Shown here in pieces: positions 54,136 through 64,000 of a DNA stretch of 64,000 bases; position 1 is the stretch's first letter; each line of letters begins with the position of its first letter. The stretch covers positions 12,356,001-12,420,000 of the forward strand of contig NC_085114.1 of the NCBI RefSeq assembly GCF_030269925.1, in the 5' to 3' direction. The notes under the pieces are model-generated. The model was given only the letters and a program-made list of their open reading frames with translations, made no database searches and was not told where the DNA came from. The position numbers and the translations under genes are program-made. The stretch is from Bombyx mori. Its lineage: Eukaryota > Arthropoda > Insecta > Lepidoptera > Bombycidae.

Positions 54136-54365
54136 TCATCATTATCCTGCCCTTCTCCCAGTCACCTGGGGTCGGCGCAACATGTTTTCTCCTTCCATAC
54201 TCTTCTATCATATACCATTTCTTCGCTCACTCCCCTCCTACCCATATCGTCTTTCACACAATCCATCCATTTCTTCTTAGGTCTACCTCTTCCTCTAAAT
54301 CCTTCCACATTCATAGTTAACACTCTCTTAACAACCTCATTTTCATTCCGTCTCATCACATGTCC
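54136..54365 (-). pseudogene. LINE reverse transcriptase C-terminal fragment
   Basis: One clean 65-codon frame: VVKRVLTMNVEGFRGRGRPK, KKWMDCVKDDMGRRGVSEEM and WKEKTCCADPR. This is the GRGRPKK.W.DCVKDDM tail of lepidopteran LINE ORF2, among the best preserved coding pieces in the window. RT core and 3' UTR are absent; the start codon is incidental. Downstream CTGGGAGAAGGGCAGGAT on the minus strand fits the element's 3' end. Confidence 0.8.
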
Positions 54366-54710
54366 ATACGTATTATTAAAATATTCTATAAAATATTGGC
54401 TTTGTTTGGAAGATTAATTATACTGTTATACCTGTGTTATATTACATAAGTAATATTTTTTTCTTTGTTGGAAAACAATTAGATAATAATTTGGACAGTG
54501 ATGCTCAAACTTCCAAAACGAAGAGCATGTTTCAAAGATCTAAACCATCTAGATTATACATTGAACTTCAGCCCCCGTAAATATCAGAAAATGAGTATCT
54601 ACAGCCCTTGTACCCTTCTCACAAGACACTTGAACACAGACGTTTTATAAGTAATATGATTAAAACAATAATATATATCTTTGAATCCTTTGATTTATTT
54701 ATTATTAAAT

Positions 54711-54764
54711 AAATATTGATTATAATAATAAATAATATATTATTTATTATTATAATCAATATTT
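54711..54764. repeat. 54-bp perfect palindrome
   Basis: AAATATTGATTATAATAATA... reads identically on both strands over 54 bases with no spacer; 27 bases per arm, almost all A/T. Confidence 0.92.
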
Positions 54765-54849
54765 TAATTTAAAATCTTATTAATTAGACAATATTTTTTC
54801 AAAAAGGTACTAAAAATACATTTTTTTAAAAACACTATAAAAATAGATT

Positions 54850-55095
54850 GCTGCTGAGGGCGGTGTCTGCGACACAAGCCACACCAGTGTTTAGGACTCC
54901 AGAATGAGAAATCTCATCACAATACGCGCAGTATCGAGGATAACTGCCTCTTGTATCAGATCCTAACCCAGCTGGATAACGAAAATCTCTTAAGGTGTTG
55001 ATCGAAACTTTTCGCTATCAAACCGTGTACCGACACAACTATTGGAACAATGATGGTTTAATCAACATGCCACATGGCAGTAGTCTCGTAGGCCA
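54850..55095 (-). pseudogene. LINE reverse transcriptase C-terminal fragment (CR1/Jockey-like)
   Basis: The minus strand reads VPIVVSVHGLIAKSFDQHLK then RFSLSSW, RQLSSILRVL and FSFW, with a few stops. The PIV(V/I)S..G.I.KS motif lies downstream of RT in several insect LINEs. Broken by at least three stops. Confidence 0.55.
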
Positions 55096-55804
55096 GGTCT
55101 AAATATTTTATTAATTTGGCCTTTTCTGCCTTATTGTTATTAATTGTATTAACTTAATTGTATTAACAAATCTTATAAGTAGTTTTTCGATTTTGCATCA
55201 GAAAATAAATAGATAATTGTTGATTAGAATTTAAAAGAAAACAAATTTATTTCAAAAACCAAATTACGATTCATAAATTTGTCGAATGAAAATTATTAAC
55301 GTTAAATCGACATGCGCAACCCTAAGCCGTAGTCATTACAGAAAACGTTCGTGACTCCACTTGTCGACCTCCACCTGTAACCGAGTCTAATCGCCGAAAA
55401 ATGTCTTTTCACCTCACAAAAACCGAGAAGCATCTCCGATCGATGACAGGCCGGTATCTTGCCTCGACGTGACCCGTATTACGGACACTGAAATATGTCA
55501 ATCGACAAAAACTCAATGCATTAGCTTATTTGATTGCATGAAACGAGTTAACGAATTCACGGTGCCTGATATCGAAGTGTAGACGCATGTAGACATAGAC
55601 ATCACAACGTGAATGCTGTCTCCTCTTAAGTCTTTGAGGTCTAAGTTCCAATTTTATTGTAGGACGGCTGATACACCCTTTCCAACTGGAACTCATGAAT
55701 ACTTCGCAATAAAAATACGCAGGATGGTAATGTCTCCAGTGTGAACTCAATACGCGTTCTACCCCCAAAACTCATGCAAATTTCCAAATTCATAACCACT
55801 TACA
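55096..55804. other. Unique sequence with an old SINE-like relic
   Basis: 55585-55765 (TAGACATAGACATCACAACG, TGAGGTCTAAGTTCC, ATACTTCGCAATAAAAATAC, GCAGGATGGTAATGTC) follows SINE-A in reverse with about 30% divergence. No gene. Confidence 0.5.
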
Positions 55805-56051
55805 TCTATATTATTATAAAAATCTACAGTGGTTTTTACGGATGTTCCGTTACAACTACTGAACCATGCATCCGATTGACTTGAAACTTGGTATCCATGT
55901 AGAAAATACATGTACTTAATTGATAGGCTAATAGGTATTTATATGAGTGTTGGACTCCTAACTCTAGTTGCGGGGGCGTTAATGATGAGAATCTTTGTGG
56001 GGTGAGAAATAATAATGTTAATTTTAAATGCCCAGCGAAGCGGGCGGGTAG
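55805..56051 (+). mobile_element. Helitron family H6, plus strand
   Basis: TCTATATTATTATAAAAATC, TTACGGATGTTCCGTTACAA, CATGCATCCGATTGACTTGA, GTTAATGATGAGAATCTTTG and the 3' palindrome GCCCAGCGAAGCGGGC. The last bases before CTAG are deleted (GGGTAG). The preceding base is A. Confidence 0.75.
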
Positions 56052-56659
56052 TTTCTGATAATATTCCCATGTATATTGAGGGAGGACAGACTATTTCGTT
56101 TAAGCGACATTTCACTTAATAGGGGTAATTAAAATTAATTTATTAATTGAACATTAATTGTTTTTTATTGTAATGAAAGATGCGTTTCATTTGGTATTAA
56201 CATCAACAGCTCGATATTTTTAATTGAACTTCAATTAAGTTTAGTCCACTCAAATAACACAAGAAGTTATTTTGTTATGATATTTTTTTTTTTAATTTAA
56301 ACTTTAATTAGCTCTCCTGTAAAGTTGCAAAAATGTCGCTTTAACGAAATAGCCTCCTTAATATGCTTCTCATTTAAAGGTCAATTTCGATTTCGGTAAA
56401 AGCGTTACATTTTTTTTTTCATTAATACTAATATTATTTAAAATTAATATGTTGAATTGTTGAAATGTTAAATTATTTACTAATAAAATCTTAAAATAGC
56501 GTGTATTTGTATTAAAATAATCGTATCTTAATATCGTAATATACGTGTCAGCACATCATTGTTTCTTGTTGCAGCTAGGACACTACGTTCATGGCTTTTA
56601 TGCCCAAATCCAGCTATCTACGTCACATGATTATAGATTTTAGAATAAATAAATTTGAA
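56052..56659. other. AT-rich unique sequence
   Basis: Nothing recognised. Confidence 0.5.
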
Positions 56660-56903
56660 TTTTATTTATTGCTTAAGTAGGTGGACGATCTCACAGGCCA
56701 CGTGGTGCTAAGTGGTTACTGGAGCCCATAGAAATCAACAACGTAAAAGCGCCACCCACCTTAAGATATAAGTTCTAAGGTCTCAGTATAGTTACAACGG
56801 CTGCCCCGCCCTTCAAACCAAAACACATTACTGCTTCACGGCAGAAATAGGCAGGGTGGGGGTACCTACCCGTGCGGACTCGCAAGAGGTCCTACCACCA
56901 GTA
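56660..56903 (-). mobile_element. SINE-A short form, minus strand
   Basis: TTTATTTATTGCTTAAGTAG, complete body, ending at CCTACCACCAGTA, the shared short-form boundary. Low divergence. Confidence 0.9.
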
Positions 56904-58291
56904 AAATCTATTTAGTAAACATCATCTATTTAGTAAACAAAATTAAAATCGATTCTTTGTTTCTCTTTATGAGATATTAGAATGTGGCCCCTTCAACCAA
57001 GCCGTATATAATTTTCGAATGGTCTCAAAACTTACAGTCAAAGCCTACGTAATAGTCCATCGTCGAAATCAGTCTCGGACTAACAAAGAAGCCACAAGTT
57101 ACTTTACTTCACCAATTTAAAGCCACGAAACCTTAAATTGGAGTATAAGACAGTGACCAGGAAGTCATCATCTGGTGCATCCTAGCACGCGTTCCCATCT
57201 GTTTGTCACGTCTTGCGGTCAGGCGGAGTCGCGGTCTCAGCTTATATTGGAGACGATCTTCAAAGCAATCGACATTTTTGAACGAGTTCAAAATGTTGGC
57301 ATTCGAAATATGTTTCATACAAAATAAAATGTTTTAGATTTATTTTTAACTATCCTTTAATGCCTATTTCTGTCGGTTTTATAGGTGAAACCAGGTTCTA
57401 TGCAGTGCACGATTGAAACCTAAACATATATCTTAAGCTGTGAGTTTTGCGGTCTTCGACAAAAACTTAATTTAATGTCGGCCGCGACTATATTTCGGGA
57501 GGTAGTTCTGCAGTTATACAGATTAAAAAGTATTAAGGTAAAATGACATCAGTAGAAATTTATAATGCGAAATATTTAAATAAAAAAACGTAATAATATT
57601 TTTTGGAATGAGTTTTGAGTACTCTTAATTCGCGCCTTATTTTCTGTTTTCATGGTAAATTTCAAATTTTAATCAAACATTATAAACTTATTATGGTGAT
57701 ATCTGCGCAAAATAATAAGCTAACGAATTCCATTCAACATATAGAATTTGCATTTTTAACTATTACTCATTTAATTAAAATCTCGTCACACTTAAAAAAT
57801 TAACTTAAAAAAATATTTGATTGTAGGTCTACTTCAAAATATAATTAAAGTAAAATTTAATATAAAACAGTTATAATAAACAATTTTAAATACGCGAAAG
57901 TGTGTTCTATGGTCTTACTCCATAGCAACGAAACGACAGTACCTATTTTTTGCAGAGATAAATAAGAGTTTATGGGCCGGCTCGAAGAAAATATAATTGT
58001 TTTAGAACTACAATTTTACGGTTGGAATGTTACGTATAAACTATCATTCTGGACGGTTTAAATTCATAGTGGATTCAAAATTTATATCACTTAAGAAAAT
58101 TTCAAATGACAGAGTTTCGGGTACCCTTAAATTTAACACAATTATTGTCACAAGACAAACAGACAACTTACAGTAACTTAGGTGTCCAAATTGTCACTAA
58201 AAGTCTACATAACCAAAGCGAAACAATTATTATTATCTAAACGTAGACCATACTGTAAATTCTGTTAATTTTTTCTAATTACATTTATTCT
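56904..58291. other. Unique sequence
   Basis: TCTATTTAGTAAACA is repeated at 56907 and 56928. A minus-strand frame at 57133-57318 has a basic stretch (LRPRLRLTARRDKQMG) in a GC-richer patch but I cannot assign it. No repeat otherwise. Confidence 0.4.
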
Positions 58292-58378
58292 AAATTTTTT
58301 TATTGTCCTTGTAGGCAGAAGAGCGTACGAACCACCTGATGATGAGTGGTTACCAAGTGGCCAAGCCACTGCCTAATA
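58292..58378 (-). mobile_element. SINE-G fragment, minus strand
   Basis: TTTTTTTATTGTCCTTGTAG, GAAGAGCGTACGAACCACCT, GATGATGAGTGGTTACC and GGCCAAGCC. Diverged, with the CAATGCCAGGGGCA part deleted. Confidence 0.65.
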
Positions 58379-58406
58379 AAGTTAGTTCGCGATTTTAATC
58401 AACACA

Positions 58407-58913
58407 TTGCTTAAATATATTTACTCCGTATATTGCGGTGATCTAGCTTGTTTTCCGATCATAATTCTCCAAATAATTCCTTCTTACCCTTGCGAATATG
58501 AATATGATGTAATCATAATCAATCAACATTTTGGTAATTTTGGGAGATTGACTCAAAATCACTTAAGAAATGTCGAAAGTTTGAGAATCGGAACCCGGTC
58601 GCGACCTCCGCGCCACCTGCTGCCCGACCGCGCGGAACGACAACAAAAAACCATTCGTGATCTCGGGTTACCACTTCTCATCGTCAATACTTTTTATTTT
58701 TACATCGAGACAGTTCATCAACTACGGTATTATGGTCGCAAGAAGCCTTTTTCGATGCAAAAAAACTATATATTGAAAAAAAAAAACCGCGTTGTTACCC
58801 GTAGCGTAAATTATTCGATGCGAAGTTTTGTCGGAGGCACCAAATTTTCGAGAAATTGGTTGAAAAATTTGTTTAAAACAAAAACAAAATGCCGATTGAA
58901 GTTTTTGCATTAG
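58407..58913 (+). other. Unassigned open frame, 168 codons
   Basis: One of the longest open frames outside clear transposon sequence. It starts with Met in AT-rich DNA, passes a GC-rich patch (RPPRHLLPDRAERQQ) at 58595-58645, and ends in a Lys/Arg-rich segment. I see no domain, signal peptide or membrane helix, no promoter and no splice evidence. In AT-rich DNA a frame of this length is unusual but not proof of coding; it could be an exon or chance. Confidence 0.2.
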
Positions 58914-58965
58914 GCGGTTGTCTATTTGAAATCACAGATTTTGAAAACAGCAAAACTTTTTTTTT

Positions 58966-59075
58966 TAAGTGATTTTATGATTTGGTAACTAAGACCTTTA
59001 AGTCTTGTCTTATTTTAATTTATATTCTTATTTTTATGAATAATGTTGAAATGAGATGAGATGATAACAGCAAAA
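58966..59075 (+). repeat. Repeat E, partial copy
   Basis: GTGATTTTATGATTTGGTAA, CTAAGACCTTTAAGTCTTGT and TTATATTCTTATTTTTATGA match 62515-62610. Confidence 0.75.
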
Positions 59076-59280
59076 CTATTTATTAAGTGCTTCACTGATA
59101 AAATATATATTATTAATTCACTGGATCTCTCGCGTTCACGAACCACACACAGACCACAAGTGAAATTACAATATCTTCTTCTCGCAACAATAAAAACTCC
59201 TTGAAAACCTTGCTACCGTTTTCGATTTCGAAATCGTATTAAAAATAAAACCTCATACACAAATAAAACACAATATACTC

Positions 59281-59607
59281 TGTGCAGGTTATGCGGATGC
59301 CCGAGTCGGTGCGTGCACAGACTACACAACCGAGGTCCGAGGTCGAACATGCCTATAGGAATTCTTATAGTTTTTATTCGACCGCAGCAAATATTAAGGT
59401 TTTTCAAATCAAATTCAAAGACTGTTCATGTTTTTTTTTTGTTTGTTTTTTAAACCCAATGCTATCAATTATTCTTGATAACATGTTTTTATAAAGGCAA
59501 AAAGTCGCAGGACAGTGTACGTCGTGTAAGGTTATGCGGATGGTCGCGCCGGTGCGTGTGCGGACTGCACAAGCAGGGCCCGAGGTCAAACCTATGCCCG
59601 GAGGAAT
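59281..59607. repeat. Direct repeat pair of about 85 bp
   Basis: 59281-59362 and 59521-59607 share GGTTATGCGGATG, GGTGCGTG.(A/G)C(A/G)GACT(A/G)CACAA, CCGAGGTC.AAC and AGGAAT at about 75-80% identity, 240 bp apart in the same orientation. GC-rich islands in AT-rich DNA. The nature is unknown; no coding frame is preserved between the two. Confidence 0.6.
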
Positions 59608-60530
59608 GCCTTACATATTTATGCGATGGGACGGCAGTGAAAATTGACATTTTCTACGCAAAATATATGCGTGCGCGTGGGAGCGTTGAACTCTGAACGT
59701 TTGAATTTGATTATAGAATCAGAAAGGATTTATAGCTAATTCTGTGTGCTCACTTATTCGAAAATTGTTGTCGACGTTCTAAATTTAAAACGTACTGGGT
59801 TTTTTTTTCTAAATAAACTAGGTACGCGCGATTAAGTAGATCTGTTTTTTCATCACATCGGATATGTCAAACGATCTTAAATAATTTTAATAAATTATAT
59901 AATAATTTCATAACTAATAGCACGTATTTGGGTCATAGATTAATTCTTTTACATAAAACGGAAGAAGCAACAGTGAAAGAAAGCAGACAAAATTACACGT
60001 TTTGTCTTGATCCCTTTAAAAGTAATTCCAATTTAGGCGAGTGAAAACACTGGCCATTAATTTAGAAAAAAAAATCTAATTGACAATTCTTTCTACAAGA
60101 TATTTTTCAAGTAACATGTAATATCTAGCTAGCGTAGATGTTTTTATAAGAAACAAACATTTTCCTATGTTTTCCTGTTTATGTGTTTGTAATTTTCCGT
60201 TTTTCATATTAACATAATGATAAACATTAATAATATTATTACGAAAGCTATAAAGCGATTTTAAGTTAAAATTTTAGATTAAAAAATAATTGAATTTATT
60301 TAATTTCCAAATGGAAGCGAACACGCGTTCATTTAACAAATCAAAAACGATCTTAAGTTAATTCGTTCTAAGATTATATTAGTAGTTTACTGTTGAATTA
60401 GAATGACAATCCAAAAAAAAACATAGTATGGAAAAAATATCTATTAGTTGAATCAAATTTCGCACCACCCTAAGCTAAGATTGATATTCCGAGCAACTTC
60501 TTTTCAATTTTTTTATAATGCCATCTAATC
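59608..60530. other. AT-rich unique sequence
   Basis: Nothing recognised. Confidence 0.5.
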
Positions 60531-60775
60531 GGTAGTAGCCTAAGGGGTGGTCTAACCACGCGGGGATCGGTAGGTGAGCTCACGGGCTAAACCTGAGAGA
60601 ATTGCTAACACTGACTCTATCAAGAGCAGTGCTTCGTTGATTCGACCATCAGATCGCAATGACGACCCACTGAGAAGATCCGGCGAGAAACTCAGTGGGC
60701 TGTGTCTATAGACTAGTTCTCACGTCGAACTCTTCGTCATAATCGACGAGTTCGACAAGAACGAGGACTGGGCTT
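60531..60775 (-). mobile_element. SINE-B copy, minus strand, diverged
   Basis: GGTAGGTGAGCTCACGGGCT, AGAGCAGTGCTTCGTTGATT, GAAGATCCGGCGAGAAACTC, AGTGGGCTGTGTCTATAG and TCGACGAGTTCGACAAGAAC. The poly(T) end is replaced by CTAATCGGTAGTAGCC. Confidence 0.82.
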
Positions 60776-60893
60776 GTTTCTGAAATGTGAGCCATACATG
60801 AACAAAGTCTTAAGACAATCGAATTGACTATATACTACTCGAAACATTCATTTTACATTTTAGTAAGAAACATGATAGAAGAATAAAGACGTA

Positions 60894-61033
60894 TGTAACT
60901 ATACTTGAGACCTTAGAGCTTGTATCTCAAGGTGGGTGGCGCATTTACGTTGTGGATGTCTATGGGCTCCAGTAACCACTTAACACCAGGTGGGCTGTGA
61001 GCTCATCCACCCATCTAAGCAATAAAAAAAAAA
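60894..61033 (+). mobile_element. SINE-A 3' end, plus strand
   Basis: TGTAACTATACTTGAGACCT to CTAAGCAAT plus A(11). Starts at the same element position as the copy at 15946. Confidence 0.9.
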
Positions 61034-61777
61034 GTATACAATTTATTCTAAGTAATTTTTTTCATTGTGCATTGCATATTAAGAATATATAAGTACAAAG
61101 GCAGTAAGTAGTAGAACTACTGAAAATTATACGATTAAAATAAAAACCCTAATATAATCGAAATGTATATAACCCTAATATAACTATCATTGAAAAACAT
61201 ACAAAAAATCAAATATAATATAATATTCTATTATTTCCAATATCAAATCAGGCTTTACACAAAAAATTTAAAACTAAAACTTCACAAACATTTTTCTTGG
61301 TCACACACCTATAACACTGAATCAAACAAATGTCAATGTACAATGTAATTATTTAAATTAAAAATCCATTACGGATAAAATACGTTTAGTAAGCTTACAA
61401 AGACAATTAGCAGTGTGTCAACTGAATAATGTTCCACGTGTCGCTTAAGATTTATAATTTATGTATTTGTTAGTGCCCAGCTTACTTAGATATTCAAAGT
61501 ATAATGTAGTTATGTATTTCTATGTTGCACTATGCAGTGTTATTATTAATTTCAATGATTTCGAAAACACGGAAGGCGTACGTTGTGACTCTCTCTATGG
61601 AGGGAAGAGGTAATGAGCACTATCTTCTTTAGGGAAAAAGTTTCCACATGTAAACAGCTAATTTTTGTTGAAAATTTCACTGAAAGAGCGCTAGCTTAGG
61701 AAGTGAAAATGATATGAAGTGTAGGAAGATAGAGTGTAGGATGTGTGCTGGATTGAAGTGAAGTGAAGTATGAAGCA
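61034..61777. other. AT-rich unique sequence
   Basis: Nothing recognised. AAGTGAAGTGAAG microrepeat at about 61755-61770. Confidence 0.5.
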
Positions 61778-61836
61778 CATGGGCTTCGGTAACTACTTAA
61801 CACCAGGTAGACTGTGAGCTCGTCCATCCATATGTA
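61778..61836 (+). mobile_element. SINE-A 3' tip, plus strand
   Basis: CATGGGCTTCGGTAACTACT, CACCAGGTAGACTGTGAGCT and CGTCCATCCATAT. It lies immediately before another copy in the same orientation. Confidence 0.8.
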
Positions 61837-61840
61837 TATA

Positions 61841-62085
61841 TGGTGGTAGAACCTCTTGTGAGTCCGTACGGATAGATACAGAACCACCAACCTGCCTATT
61901 TCTGCCTTGAAGTAGTAATGAGTTTCGGTTTGAAGGGTGGTGCAGCTGTTGTAACTATACTGAGACCTTAGAACTCACATCTCAAGGTGGGTGGCGGCAT
62001 TTACGTTGTAGATGTTTATGGGCTCCGGTGACCACTTGGTGCCAGGTGCGCTGTGAACTCGTCCAACTTTGATGCAATAAAAATT
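61841..62085 (+). mobile_element. SINE-A short form, plus strand, diverged
   Basis: TGGTGGTAGAACCTCTTGTG to GATGCAATAAAAATTAAAAA. Starts within a few bases of the short-form boundary. Confidence 0.87.
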
Positions 62086-62510
62086 AAAAAAACTTAAAGT
62101 ACTTAAAAAAGTATTTACAGTACAAAAAAAAGTACTCCTTACTTTTACCCTCCATATTTCTCACTCACAAAATTTCGAAAAAAGTTGCCTATGAGAAAAG
62201 AAAATAGTTTAAATTTGAATGAGGCCTTTAATTGTTTTTAGAGATCACTTTTTGTTCGAAAAGGTTAGCGCTGAAAGTTTAACAGCTTTTTACACGCCAC
62301 ATGATGGTACACTTCATCTCTGAGTTACTTTTTACCGTAATCACCTCATCTACCACGAGTTATGTTAACTGGTGCAACTGTTCTATTCATTTCTACTGCG
62401 CCACCTTTATGCCAAGATAGAATAATATGATATAGTGTGGTGACGTAATCAACGTCAAATGACGTCTTGAGTGTTTTAGCGGGAAATTTGACAGCTGTCC
62501 GGTAAAATAT
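62086..62510. other. Unique sequence
   Basis: AAAAAGTACTT-type microrepeats at 62095-62135; otherwise nothing. Confidence 0.45.
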
Positions 62511-62885
62511 TTTATTAAGGGATTTTATGACCTGGTAACTAAGACCTTTAAGTCATATCTTATTTTAATTTATATTCTTATTTTTATGAAAAATGATATT
62601 ATGGAGTGAAATGACATGAAATGCAGATGATTAATTTGAGAAATGAATTAGCTGCGATGAAATTAAATGAGATGATATGGGATGACATTTACAATCTCAG
62701 TAAAATGGTGGTCATTTACTGAGATTTTTTCAGTGGACTTTTGGAGGATCCCGAGAAGTTACGTCCAGCGGCTTTGTTTCATTTTCCCACATTTGTGCAC
62801 TTTCACAGATATTAAACAGTTCATAAACCACCATTATTACACATTTAAACCTGAAGAAGCACTAAATACAGAAAAATAAAACAAA
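62511..62885 (+). repeat. Repeat E, longest copy
   Basis: The left 95 bp match 58966-59075. The right 250 bp match the complement of 23075-23345 (CCACATTTGTGCACTTTCAC, ACATTTAAACCTGAAGAAGC). It contains ATGA/GATG-rich spacer and an internal inverted pair around CTCAGTAAAATGG/CCATTTTACTGAG-like sequence (ATCTCAGTAAAATGGTGGTCATTTACTGAGAT). No coding frame. Confidence 0.75.
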
Positions 62886-63391
62886 TCACACAACTTCACT
62901 CCTCGCGCTCCCGCTAAAAAGTCTTCAACGGTAAAATAATATCAAACCTTTAACCTTAAGCCTTCGTGCCTTTTTTTTTTCACATGTCACAAGATGAAGT
63001 TACGAATTTCTTCTCTTTTCGAAGCAATCTTCGGCCTAAATTTGTGATATTTTACATTTACCTTCTACACTTCAAGAATTACTTCTTAAACGTATTTACG
63101 TGACGTGTATCCGTATTACGTACATACATGTTTACGTGACGTGTGTGGCGAACAATCCTCGTGTTTCAAATTACTGCAACACCGCACTGAAATTCTTAAG
63201 CCGTTCGCTTTGTTATTTTTATTCATTATTCTGGCACTGGCAAGATGTTTTGTTTCTCAAATAACAGATTTATGTTCAATAATAGATGATTTAATCTCAT
63301 ATCTCAAAGTAGCAGTCTTCATGTCGAAATATCTATGCGTTCTAGTAACCGCTTATTATCAAGTGGTTCGTCAGTTGGTTAGCCCTCCTAG
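62886..63391. other. Unique sequence
   Basis: A 100-codon plus-strand open frame (63105-63407) has a hydrophobic stretch (ALLFLFIILALA) but runs into SINE-B and has no other support. TTACGTGACGTGT occurs twice (63095 and 63130). Confidence 0.4.
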
Positions 63392-63692
63392 AGTCCCGAT
63401 CTACTAACGGTGCTTTTAGGTACCCCAAGCACCGGTCATCGTTTTCGTCGAACACGTCGCTTGCGACGAAGAGCTCGGCGAGTAAATTAACCCACAGACA
63501 CAGCCCACTGAGTTTCTCGCCGGATCTTCTCAGTGGGTCGCGGTTCCGTCCCCATCTTGTGGTAGATTCTGCGAAGCACGGCTATTGCTAGGGTTCGTGC
63601 TAGCAACATCCCCAGGTTTCAGCCCCGTGAGCTCACCAACTAGCCCAGTGACGGTAGACTCTCTAGACCATCAGCTTCATTAGAAAAAAAAA
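63392..63692 (+). mobile_element. SINE-B (Bm1-like), plus strand
   Basis: GTCCCGATCTACTAACGGTG, GGTACCCCAAGCACCGGTCA, CGTCGCTTGCGACGAAGAGC, CACAGCCCACTGAGTTTCTC, TCTTCTCAGTGGGTCGCG, CCCGTGAGCTCACCAACTAG and an A(8) end. The most complete SINE-B copy in the window. The probable name Bm1 is from memory. Confidence 0.87.
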
Positions 63693-64000
63693 CACCTAGA
63701 GCAAAAAAAAACATGAGTTTTGAAATCTCAATTGTATCTTTAACGGCTCTTTTGTTAAAATTGCCATAAGATTAAGAAAAGTTTCACCGCATCAGCTGAT
63801 ATGTCAGTGAACATGATATATGACTAGGCGAACGTCGGTCGCGAGTTCAAACCGCGGGAGATCCAATAACGACCACAATTCAATAAATAATTGAACTACT
63901 AGACTGTAGTTATAATTATACAAATTAATACTCTAGACAATAGAGGTCGAAGGTCGAATATCCATGTTAACAAATTTTTAAATTGCAATAACAATAATCA
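63693..64000. other. Unique sequence to window end
   Basis: A B-box-like GAGTTCAAACC at about 63843 has no matching A box or cloverleaf, so no tRNA is called. Confidence 0.45.

Noticed and set aside
63835..63870. Possible tRNA (B-box-like GAGTTCAAACC)
   Set aside because: No A box at the right distance and no cloverleaf can be drawn.

Overview
The window is AT-rich insect DNA with no host gene that I can recognise. I take it to be from a silkworm (Bombyx mori or B. mandarina). The basis is recognition of its repeats, not a search: an abundant SINE of about 440 bp with a tRNA-like head (here 'SINE-A'), a second SINE ending in a TAGGAAAAA tail that I think is Bm1 ('SINE-B'), many small Helitrons, and lepidopteran LINE remnants. 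All coding signal comes from transposable elements. It could be a long intron or an intergenic block.

Layout. Positions 1-30 kb: SINE-A, SINE-B and related SINE copies, mostly 5'-truncated, spaced every 1-3 kb in AT-rich unique DNA. Among them lie six Helitron families (H1, H3, H4, H5, H6, H8 plus H2), a mariner-like MITE (26.5 kb) and LINE C-terminal fragments (14.9 and 23.6 kb). Positions 30.29-36.90 kb: a four-level nest. An H1 Helitron is split by a 6.2-kb Ty3/gypsy-type LTR retrotransposon on the minus strand, with a 4-bp target duplication AATA. That element contains a SINE-A copy, which is itself interrupted by a fragment of an R1-like LINE. The LTRs are identical along 560 bp, yet gag, protease and integrase are broken and reverse transcriptase is absent. 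The element therefore moved recently although it could not move itself.

Positions 37-51 kb: more SINEs and Helitrons, including two further complete H1 copies. Positions 50.94-52.42 kb: a SINE-A copy split by a 1.2-kb 5'-truncated R1-like LINE with a 15-bp target duplication. Positions 52.5-64 kb: SINE and LINE fragments, a 54-bp perfect palindrome (54.7 kb), an unassigned repeat shared with 23 kb, and a Bm1-like SINE at the right edge.

The most unusual signal is in the SINE inside the LTR element (35054-35820). By my hand alignment it carries about 42 T-to-C but only 1 A-to-G difference from the other copies. Read on the transcribed (minus) strand this is A-to-G hypermutation, the pattern expected of ADAR-type editing of an RNA that was later reverse-transcribed. 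Several insertions can be dated relative to one another because related copies in the same window show the empty target site.
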